Made by a program: the position numbers and the translations under genes. A DNA stretch of 64,000 bases from Dugong dugon (Eukaryota; Chordata; Mammalia; Sirenia; Dugongidae): assembly GCA_030035585.1 (NCBI GenBank), contig CM057482.1, positions 44,125,501-44,189,500 of the forward strand. Reading direction: 5' to 3'. Below the pieces are notes generated by a model. The model was not told the origin of the DNA. It did no database searches and saw only the letters and a program-made list of their open reading frames with translations. This document shows, piece after piece, positions 55,495-64,000 of this stretch; position 1 is the stretch's first letter, and each line of letters starts with the position of its first letter.

Positions 55495-56232
55495 TGTCTC
55501 AGGCTGGGTTTTCTAGAGAAGAAAAACCAATAAAGTGTATATATATAAAAAAAAAAAACCTGTTGCCGTTGAGTTGATTCTGACTCTTAGCAACCCTATA
55601 GCACAGAGTAGAATTGCCCCATACAGTTTCCAAGGTGGAGCTGGTGGATTCGAACTACCAACCTTTAGGTTAGCAGCTGTAGCTCTTAACTACTACTAGA
55701 CCAGGGTTTCCAAATATATACAGAGTGATTTATATCAAGGAAATGGCTCACACAGTTCTAGAGACTGGAGAATGTCCCAAGTCTGTGGATCATGCTGGAG
55801 GTTTCTACTGATTCATGTAGCTGCAGTGGCTAGTGAACCAAAGATTGGCAGGTCAGACAGCAGGGCTCTGACTCACAAGCTGAAAATATCCCTGAATCCC
55901 AAGATTAGCAGGCAAGACGGCAGGTAAGCTGCTAGTTCAAGTCCCAAGGACCAGAAGTCAGACAAACAGGAGCCAGCTGCAAGATCTAGAATGAGCAAAA
56001 GCCCACAAAACTTTCCAAAAAGTCTATCTATATTGGATTCAGGCCACACCCCCAAGGAAACTCCCCTTCAACTGATTGGCTACTCACAGCAGATCCCATT
56101 GTGGAGGTAATCACATTATATTAGATCTCATCTCAGAGGTGATCATATCATTATATGACTACCAAACGACTTCATAACTGCCAAACCACTGAGACAGCCC
56201 AGCCAAGGTGACACACAACCTTAATGATTGCA
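55495..56232 (-). mobile_element. MLT2-like (ERVL) solo LTR inside L1 ORF2, minus strand
   Basis: Plus-strand text TGTCTCAGGCTGGGTTTTC to AACCTTAATGATTGCA is the reverse of the family seen at 32.5 kb; both share AGACAAACAGGAGCCAGCTG. Flanks CCACC (55490-55494) and CTACC (56233-56237) are a 5-bp duplication with one change. An AfroSINE sits inside. Confidence 0.92.
55553..55712 (-). mobile_element. AfroSINE inside the MLT2-like LTR
   Basis: A run, then CCTGTTGCCGTTGAGTTG, CACAGAGTAGAATTGCCCC, GGTGGATTCGAACTACC and head GACCAGGGTTTCC. The target lay in a TA-rich stretch, so the duplication is ambiguous. Confidence 0.93.
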
Positions 56233-56386
56233 CTACCTAAAGTAACACAAACTGTGGTAGAAAATTTGAACAGACCTATAACAAAAGAATAAATTGAAGG
56301 GGTCATAATAAAACTTTCAACAAAAAAAGAAAGCCCTGGCCCATGATGGCTTCACTGGAGAATTCTACCAAACATTCAGAGAAGAG

Positions 56387-57217
56387 TTGACACCAATTCT
56401 ACTAAAACTATTCCAGAATACAGAAAAGGAAGGAATACTCCCAAATTCATTCTATGAAGCCAGCATAACCCTGACCAAAGTCAGGCAAACACACCACAAA
56501 AAAAGAAAACTACAGACCAAGATCCCTCATAAATACAGAGGTAAAAATTCTCAACAAAATCTTAGCCAATAGAATTCAACAGCATATCAAAAAAATAATA
56601 CACCATGACCAAGTGGGATTCATACCAGGCATGCAAGGATGTTTCAGCACTAGAAAATCAATCAACATAATCCACCACGTAAATAAAGTGAAGGAAAAGA
56701 ATCACATGTCATCTCAATCTATGCAAAAAAGGCATTTGATAAAGTCCAACACACATTCCTGATAAAAAACTCTAAGTAACATATGAATAGAAAGGAAATT
56801 CCTCAATATAATAAAGGAATTTATACAGAACCAACAGCTAATATAACCCTTAATGGAGATTCTGAAACCATTCACCTTGAGAACAGGAATTGGGCAAAAT
56901 GTGCTTTATCACCACTCTTATTCAACATTGTATTGGAAGTCCTAACAAGAGCAATAAGTAAAGAACAGAAAATAAAGTGTTTCCAAATTGGTAAAGAAGA
57001 AGTAAAAGTATCCCTATTCACAGATGATATGATCCTAAGCATAGAAAATCCTAAAAATTCCAGAAGAAAGCTACTGGAACTAATAAAAGGATTCAGCAAA
57101 GTGGCAGGATACAAGATCAACATACAAAAATCAGTTGGATTCCTCTACATAAAAAAAAAAAAAAAAAGAGAGAGAACATCCAAAAGGAAATCAGGAAAAA
57201 AATACCATTTACAATAG
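56387..57217 (+). pseudogene. L1 ORF2 reverse-transcriptase domain, degraded
   Basis: 56387-56572 matches the RT N-terminal region ([20 protein letters not shown]). 56783-57217 holds [20 protein letters not shown], then [20 protein letters not shown], and the catalytic site reads [18 protein letters not shown] with both Asp present. The palm block near 56730 (AFDKVQH-type) is shifted out of frame. Stops and frameshifts make it inactive. Confidence 0.87.
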
Positions 57218-58145
57218 CCCCCAAAAGGATAAAATACCTAGGAATAAATCTAACCAGGGACATAAAAGACTTATATAAGAAAAAATACAAAACACTACTG
57301 CAAGAAACCAAAAGAGACTTACATAAATGGAGAAATATTCCATGCTCATGGATTGGAAGGCTTAACATTGTGAAAATATCAATACTACCCAAAGTGATAT
57401 AAGCTATAATGCAATCTTGATCCAAATCCTAATAGCATTCTCCAACAAGATGGAAAAACTAATTACTAGCTTTATACAGAAAGGAAAGAGGCCCTGAATA
57501 AGTAAAGCATTATTAAAGAATATGAACAAAGTAGGAGGCCTCACATTACCTGATCTCAGAACCTACTATACAGCCACGGTAGTCAAAGTAACCTGGTACT
57601 GGTACAACAACTGACACATAGACCAGTGGAACAGAGTTGAGAACCCAGATGTAAATCCATCCACCTATGGACAGCTGATCTTTGACAAAGGGCCAAAGTC
57701 CATTACATGGGGAAGAGACAGTCTCTTTGACAAATGGTGCTGGCAAAACTGGATATCTAACTGTAAAAAAATGGAAGAGTATCCACACCCCACCCCATAC
57801 ACAAAAACTAACTCAAAATGCACCAATGACCTAAATATAATACCTAAAACTATAAAGATCATGGAGGAAAAATTAGGTGCTAGTGGCCCTAATATATGGC
57901 ACAAGTGCCAAACATAACTAAAGATGCTCACAAAATAGAAGATGAACTAGATAAATGGGACCTCCTAAAAGTTAAGCAATTATGTTCAACAAAAGACTTC
58001 TCCAAAAGAGAACCTACCCATTGGGAAAACATTTTTTGCTAAGACATATCCCACAAGGGTCTAATCTCTAAAATGTATAGAAAACTTCAACACCTCAACA
58101 ACAACAACAGCAAAGACAAACAATCCAATTAAAAAAATGGGCAAA

Positions 58146-59002
58146 GCACAACTGGACTAAACCAAAGCTAAGAAGTTTCCTCAATACAATCAAATACTTT
58201 GAGAGACAGAGTAGCAAGGATGCGCGGTCTGGGGACCATGCTTTCAGGGGACATCTATGTCAATTGGCATAACAAACCTTATTAAGAAAATGTTCTGCAT
58301 CCTACTTTGGTGAGTGGCTTCTGGGGTCTTAAAAGCTTGCAAACAGCCATCTAAGTTGCATCAGTTGGTCCCAACCACATGGAGTAAAGGAGAATGAAGA
58401 ACACCAAAGACACAAGGAAAGTACTGGCCCAAGAGACAGAATGGGCCACATAAACCAGAGACTTCATCAGCCTGAGACCAGAAGAACTAGATGATGCCTG
58501 GCTCCAGTGAACGTCCTGACAGGGAACACAGCAGAGGGTCCCTGATGGAGCAGTAGAACGATGGGATGCAGAACTCAAATACTAGTAAGAAGACCAGACT
58601 TAACGGTCTGACTAAACCTGGAGGCACCCTGGAAAGCATGGCCCCTGGTCTCTCCATCATCCCAGAACTAGAATAATTTCCTAGGCCAACTCTTCAGACA
58701 GGGATTTGACTGGACTGTGGAACATAAAGTGATACTCATGAAGCATGTGGCTCTTAGACAAGTAGATATAAGAGATAAAAGGGGCAGCTTCTGTCCAGAG
58801 GTTAGAGAGGAAGGCAGAGAGAGTAAGGAGCTGGTTGAATGTTCATGGGGGATCAGGGGCGGAGGAGAGGAGTGTGCTGTTGCAGAATGGGGTGAACGGT
58901 TGGTGTCTCATAACCATGTATGTTAAAAAAAATTCTATATGGGAGACTAACTTGAAATGTAAACTTCATTTAATTACATCAATTAAAAAAATTTTCTTTA
59001 AA
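58146..59002 (+). mobile_element. L1 3' UTR copy inserted in the L1 ORF2
   Basis: A 5'-truncated L1 3' UTR (GCACAACTGGACTAAACC to TTAATTACATCAATT, then A-rich). It is flanked by a 15-bp duplication, AAAAAAATGGGCAAA, at 58131-58145 and 59003-59017. The host ORF2 text is continuous without it. Confidence 0.9.
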
Positions 59003-60843
59003 AAAAAAATGGGCAAATGGTATGACCAGACACTTCACCAAAGAAAACATTCTGACTGCTAACAGATGTATGAAGAAACGCTCATGATCATTGGCAATTA
59101 TAGAGCTGCAAATCAAAACTACAATGAGATACCATCTCACCTGACATTACTGGCACTAATCAAACCAGAAAATAATATATGTTGGTGAGGCTGTGGGGAG
59201 ATTGGAACGCTATACACTGTTGGTGGAAATGTAAAATGGTACAACCACTATGGAAAACATTGTGGCACTTCATCAATAAGTTAGAAATATAAATACTATA
59301 TGATCCAGCAATCGCACTCCTAAGTATATATCCTAAAGAAATAAGAGCTGTGACATGGATAGACATATGCACACTCATGTTCGTTGCAGCATTATTCACA
59401 ATAGCAAAAAGGTGAAAACAACTTACATGCCATTAACAGACATATGGATTAACCAACTGTGGTGTGTACACACAATGGAATACTACACAACAATAAAGAA
59501 TAATGACAAACAGATGAAACATCTCATAGCATGGATGAATCTGGAGGACATGCTGAGTGAAATAAGTCAATCACCAAAGGACAAATATTGTATGAGACCA
59601 CTGTTATAAAGTAACAACAAAAGATTTACACACAAAGAAAAGAAATTCTTTGATGGTTACCAGGAATGGAAAGGAGAGGAAGGGAAAGTTACCAAATAGA
59701 TAGTAGACATGTGTTAATATTCACGAAGAGAAAGGCAATACACGATATGTAAGAAGTCAACACAACGTGACCAAGGCAAGAGAGGACACTGAAGGAAATG
59801 CAGGAATAAAAGGCAGCTACGGTAACTACTATAGTAGCAAAAATAATATTAACAAACAATAATTTACAAATGGATACATAGGTAGATAGCATGCCAAGAG
59901 GTGTGGGAGGGTGTAAGGGAGCACACCTACTGGCAGATACAGATTTGGTGTTGACTATGTCTACATACAAGACTGTAGGTGCTCCTCATATATTAATATA
60001 GACAATAGAGCACACAAGTGGCACAGTCAGGGAAACCTCTTAGACATAAGAGGGATAAATTTCCTAGGCTAGAAGGCCAAGGACCATAGACTTGGGGGAC
60101 ATCTACACCAATTGGCACTACATAGTTCATAAAGACAATGTTCTACATCCTACTTTGGTGAGTAGCGCTTGGGGCCTTAAAAGCTTGTGAGCGGCCATCT
60201 AAGATACAACTATTGGTCTCTTCAGTCCAGTGCAAAGGAAAGTGAAAAAAACCAAAGACTCCAGGGAGCAATTAGTCCAAAGGACTAATGTACCACATGA
60301 ACCATAGCCTACACAACCCTGTGACCAGAAGAACTAGATGGTGCCCAGCTACCCCTACTGACTGCTCTGACTGGAATTACAACAGAGGGTCCCGGACAGA
60401 GAGGGAGAAAAATGTAGAACAAAAAATCAAATTCACAAAAAAAGGCCAGGCTTACTGGTCTGACAGAGACTGGAAGAATCCCCAAGACTATGGCCCTAAG
60501 ACACCATTTTTACCTGGAGATGAAGCCATTCCCAGAGACCACCTTCCAGCCAAACAATAGACAAGCCCATAAAATAAACAAGGACACCCCAGAGGAAGGT
60601 GCTCCTTAGAACAATCCATTATACGAAATCAAAAGGGCAATATTTGCCCAAAAGCAAAGATAAGAAGGCAGAAAGAGGTAGAAAATTAGGACAAAAGGAA
60701 AAGGGAACCCGGGAAAGGAGGAGAGTGCTAACACATTGTGGGGAATGAAGCCAAGGCCATGAAACATTTCATGTACCAATTATGAAATGGGAATGTAATT
60801 TGTTCCGTAAACTTTCACCTAATGCACAAAAGAAAAAAAGAAA

Positions 60844-60922
60844 CAAAAACCTATGGAGCACAGTTCTACCCTGACACACATGGGGTCACCATGAGTCAGT
60901 CAGCTCCATGGCAACTGCTGCC
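60844..60922 (+). mobile_element. AfroSINE 3' fragment after the L1 tail
   Basis: AAAACCTATGGAGCACAGTTC to CAGCTCCATGGCAACTGC. Only the last third of a long-body SINE is present. No matching 5' part lies at the L1 start, so this is either a truncated SINE or one half of a split target whose other half is lost. Confidence 0.8.
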
Positions 60923-61429
60923 CCCCTGCTCCTTAGGAAGATAGGGGTTCTCACTTCTGCTTTCTCTCACTCTCTCTCTTTTACACAACTCTGCTCCTCT
61001 GGCATGTCATCTTTCTCCTCACTCTTTGCAGACTACTTTTCACACAAGGTGGCTGCAAGCACTTCCCACTTTTTATATTTACAATTCCAACCACTGGAGA
61101 AGGGTGGCCTCTCTCGCAAAGTTCCAATTAAAAAAAAGAAAAGAATCAAAGGAGGGCTCTATCTGGCCTGTGTAAGGCCCCCACCCATGTCCAAATCAAA
61201 TATGGCAGAAGTCATGGAGTTACATATATAAATGGCAGCTCCTACAGGCAACTGCTCTTGGGGTGTGGAAATGAGTCACTTCCCAGGTAGTCAGAGGCAG
61301 GACAGAGGAAGTAAGAGGTGTCTACTGCAGGAGGTATCGGTGAGAACAAGGCTAATATAAGGCCTGGGATCATACAGGAAGATACATAAACTGAAGAAAT
61401 TTAGCCTCGGGGACAGACTGCATATAGAA
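60923..61429. other. Unclassified non-coding sequence, possibly LTR-derived
   Basis: Pyrimidine-rich at first (TCTCTCACTCTCTCTCTTTT), then CAAAGGAGGGCTCTATCTGG and GTAAGGCCCCCACCCATGTC. The style recalls an old LTR but I cannot name one. The open frame at 60908-61231 has no known domain. Confidence 0.35.
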
Positions 61430-61645
61430 AACATAAACTCTAAAGTGAGTGATTTGGAATTTCAGAATCAGCTTTAACCCAGCTGGGGTACCTTAGAGAC
61501 ATTGCTCCTCTGAACCTCATTTTCCTAGTCTGAAAGTGTCAATAATGGTCTCTCTGTGGCAGTGCTTTTGACAGGATTCATGAGAGAATGCGGTAACACA
61601 TCAAGCGCACACCTTGCAGAGCTCACTTTCACTAAATAGAAGCCA
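61430..61645 (+). mobile_element. MIR SINE, plus strand
   Basis: MIR landmarks: CTCCTCTGAACCTCATTTTC, CTAGTCTGAAAGTGTCAATA and GACAGGATTCATGAGAGAAT, ending near CACTAAATAGAAGCC. Confidence 0.7.
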
Positions 61646-62107
61646 TTATTTCATCTGGAAAAGAAAAAGCTTAGGGAGGGAGACATGAGAACTGTCTTCA
61701 CATTTTTAAAAGTCTGTCATATGCACGAGGGTTTCAACTTTTTCTGTGTACTCTGGAGCATAGAGCTTCTGTCAAGGAGAAGAAGTTACCAGGCAGTGCG
61801 TTTTAGTTCAATAAAAGGAGGAAAAAAAAAAAAAAAAACTGACTGAAAGCATAAATGTACTGGAAGGACTGAGTAAATTTCTGGAAAGATATTTCAAGTG
61901 AGTCTTGGCTTTCTCCTTCCCAGGGATGATGTAAAGAATCCACAAGTAGTTTGGAGGTTAGTGTAAAGGGCATCTTCAGTGCCTTCTGCCTCTGGGAGCC
62001 TGTGCTTTTATCACCAGGGAGTGAAGGGCATTCCAGCCCAGTGGCATCATTAGGGGTGTGGGGGGGGGGGTGCAGACTATACCAAGTGACACTGTCATAC
62101 CCTGTAA
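61646..62107. other. Single-copy non-coding sequence
   Basis: No repeat family recognised. Contains an A run at 61822-61839 and a G run at 62060-62070. Confidence 0.4.
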
Positions 62108-62233
62108 AAAACCGACTCAAAGAGGACCATGGGCCTAATTCTAAAATACAAAGCTGTGAAACTTTTAGAAAAAAAAAAAAGAGAAAATCTTCGTGATCTA
62201 AGGCTAAGTGGAGAGTGCTTACACTTTGACACC

Positions 62234-62935
62234 TGTCTTAGTTATCTAGTGCTGCTATAACAGAAATACCACAAGTGGCTGGCTTTAACAAAGAGAAATT
62301 TATTCTCTCACAGTCTAAAAACAAAACCAAACCCCTTGTAGTTGAGTTGATTCCGACTCATAGTGACCCTATAGGACATAGTAGAACTGCCCCACAGGGT
62401 TTCCAAGGAGCGGCTGGTGGATTCAAACTGCCGACATTTTGGTTAGCAGCTGAAGCTTTTAACCACAACCCAACCAGGGTTTCCTCTCACATTCTAAGAG
62501 GCTACAAGTCCAAATTCAGGGCAGCAGCTCCAGGGGAAAGCTTTCTCTCTCCTTTGACTCTGGAGGAGGGTCCTTGTCATCAATCTTCCCCTGGTCAAGG
62601 AGCTTCTCAGAACAGGGACCCCAGGTCCAAAAGACATGCTATTCTCCTGGCTCTTGTTTCTTGGTGGTATAAGGTTCCCAGTTCTCTCTGCTGGCTTCTG
62701 TTTTATATCTTAAAAGAGATTGGCTTAAGATACAATCTAATCTTGTAGATTGAGTCCTTCCTCCTTAATGTAACTGCCACTACTCCCATCTCATTAACAT
62801 CATAGCGGTAGAATTTATAACACATAGAAAAATCATATCAGATGACAAAATGGTGGACAATCACACAGTATTGGGAACCATGGCCTAGCCAAATTGATAC
62901 ACATATTTTTGGGGGACACAATTCAATTCATGGCA
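62234..62935 (-). mobile_element. MaLR-like solo LTR in L1, carrying an AfroSINE
   Basis: TGTCTTAGTTATCTAGTGC to CAATTCAATTCATGGCA on the plus strand. Flanks ACACC (62229-62233) and ATACC (62936-62940) match at 4 of 5 positions. Without the SINE it is about 520 bp, like its relatives at 45.5 and 46.2 kb. A 157-codon open frame across LTR and SINE is chance. Confidence 0.93.
62318..62483 (-). mobile_element. AfroSINE inside the LTR with 13-bp duplication
   Basis: AAACAAAACCAAACCCCTTG to CAACCCAACCAGGGTTTC. CTCTCACAGTCTA (62305-62317) and CTCTCACATTCTA (62484-62496) differ by one base. Confidence 0.95.
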
Positions 62936-64000
62936 ATACCCACAGCATGATCCATAAAAGAAAAAATTGATAAAATGGATCTCATCAAAATTAAAAACTA
63001 ATAAGAGGATAGAAAGACAATATACACACTGGGAGGAAATATTTGCAAACCACTTATCCAGCAAGCGATTTGTGTCAAGAATATATGAAAAGCCCTCAAA
63101 ACTCAGCAGTGAAAAATAAATAAAAACTAAAGCAAATAATCCAACTAAAAAATGAGCAAAAAGCAAAAACAGACATTTTATTTAAAAAGTTATACAAATG
63201 GCAAATAAGGGCAAAAAAAGATGTTTACTATCATTAGTCATTAAGGAAATGCAAATTAAAACCACAATTAGATGATACTGTACACGTATCAGAATGGCTA
63301 AAATAAAAAATTAGCAATAACATTAACTGTGAATAAACTAGACAAGTCACTCATACATTGCTGGTGGGAATGTAAAATGGAACAGCCACCATCAGAAAGA
63401 TTTGACAATTTCTTACAAAACTAAGCATGTACTTACCATACTGCCTAGCTCTTGCAATCTTGGGAGTTTATCTCAGAGAAATGAAAGCTTATGTTACTCA
63501 AAAACGTAGACACAAATGTTCATAGCAGCTTTATTCATATAGTCAAACTGAGAAAAAGCTAAAATGTTCATCAGTCATGAATGATTGAACAAACCGTGGC
63601 ACATCCATTCTATAGAATACTACTGAGCTTAAAAGGAAACTATCTACCAATACACACAAATTGGATGAATCTCAAGAGAATTATGCACAGTGGAAACAAC
63701 TAATCCCAAAAGGTTACACACTGCATGATTCCATATATATAACATTTTTGAAAAGAAAAAACTAGAGAGATGCAGAACAGATTAGCAATTGCCAGGGGCT
63801 GGCAGGGAGATGGTGGGAGGGAGGCAACTGTTGCTATAAAAGGATAGCAGAAGGGACCCTTGTTAAACTGTTCTGTTCTATCTTGACTGTGGTGTTCATC
63901 ACACAAATCTACACCTGATAAAATTACAGTGACCTAAATACACACACAAATTTCTGCATGTAAAACTGGAGAAATCTGTTGGAGTGTATCAATTTCAATT

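Larger units (their letters stand above)
53880..60843 (+). mobile_element. Lineage L1, plus strand, 5'-truncated, with nested insertions
   Basis: Begins in the ORF1-ORF2 spacer (AATAAAAGGTATAGGATTAG), runs through endonuclease (54130-54920), spacer and RT (56250-57200) and the C-terminal part (57200-59690), to a 3' UTR (59690-60843) ending TTCACCTAATGCACAAAAG with an A-rich tail. Interrupted by an MLT2-like LTR (55495-56232) and another L1 3' UTR (58146-59002). All frames are broken. Confidence 0.88.
62108..64000 (+). mobile_element. L1 LINE, plus strand, ORF2 end and 3' UTR, running off the window
   Basis: ORF2 C-terminal text (GAGAAAATCTTCGTGATCTA) runs to 62233, then resumes after an LTR at 62936 (ATACCCACAGCATGATCC). 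It continues through GAAATGCAAATTAAAACCAC, GCTGGTGGGAATGTAAAATG and GGAATACTACTGAGC-like text into a 3' UTR (GCCAGGGGCTGGCAGGGAG). An old subfamily, distinct from the lineage L1 at 54-60 kb. Confidence 0.85.

Noticed and set aside
58717-58926. A small open frame with an apparent start
   Set aside because: It lies inside an L1 3' UTR copy and has no homologous open frame in the related modules at 13.8 or 60.1 kb.
62275-62748. A 157-codon open frame
   Set aside because: It crosses from a MaLR-like LTR through an AfroSINE and back into the LTR, so it is a chance product of nested repeats.
1-64000. CRISPR arrays, prokaryotic operons, riboswitches or rRNA genes
   Set aside because: The sequence is clearly mammalian repeat-rich DNA. 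The only regularly spaced repeats are microsatellites and the L1 5' UTR monomers, and no rRNA or operon-like packing is present.

Overview
The window is vertebrate nuclear DNA and almost certainly comes from an afrotherian mammal, most probably an elephant. The main diagnostic is about thirty copies of a tRNA-derived SINE with the AfroSINE layout: a head reading GAGCCCTGGTGG, a middle reading AACCAAAAGGT, and a tail reading GAATCGACTC followed by GGTTTGGTTTT. With it occur an RTE (BovB-like) LINE, lineage-type L1 elements with their own 3' UTR, and MaLR/MLT1-like and ERVL/MLT2-like LTRs. Older mammalian repeats (MIR, L2, MER5A, old L1) lie underneath. Family names are my recognition of patterns; no database was searched.

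I find no convincing host gene. No exon set, tRNA gene, rRNA gene or CpG-island promoter is visible. Every open frame with recognisable protein content belongs to a LINE (RTE endonuclease/RT, L1 ORF1, L1 ORF2), and all of these are broken. The window is either intergenic or inside a large intron.

Layout: 0-5.5 kb holds old L1/L2/MIR remains with AfroSINEs. 5.5-9.2 kb is repeat-poor with conserved-looking, homeodomain-motif-rich sequence and a 130-bp purine tract. 9.2-10.9 kb is a SINE cluster that includes a tRNA-Gly-headed composite SINE. 11.1-14.55 kb is the longest RTE copy, carrying an internal inversion and an inserted L1 3' end. 14.55-17.05 kb is a minus-strand L1. 18.5-23.5 kb is an old L1 with nested LTRs and a twin-primed RTE. 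23.5-27.7 kb is mostly single-copy. 27.7-30.7 kb holds an L1 3' UTR, an LTR fragment and a third RTE. 30.7-35.7 kb is minus-strand L1 interrupted by an MLT2-like LTR and SINEs. 35.9-37.7 kb holds MIR, L2 and three stacked L1 tails. 37.7-42.5 kb is mostly single-copy with candidate regulatory blocks. 42.5-50.3 kb is SINE/LTR/MER5A/MIR-rich. 50.3-60.9 kb holds two plus-strand L1s, one of which lacks ORF2. 61-64 kb has a MIR and a plus-strand L1 that runs off the window.

The elements form a working hierarchy, now dead here. The RTE and the SINEs share 3' tails, and the tRNA-Gly SINE also shares sequence with the RTE 5' end, so the RTE enzyme probably mobilised the SINEs. Nested insertions with visible target-site duplications give a relative order: MIR/L2/old L1, then lineage L1 and RTE, then LTRs, then AfroSINEs and the youngest L1s. 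The most unusual object is an L1 at 50.44-53.62 kb that has a complete 5' end, a 5' UTR of about 135-bp tandem monomers and an ORF1, but no ORF2. It is flanked by an 11-bp target-site duplication inside a split SINE.
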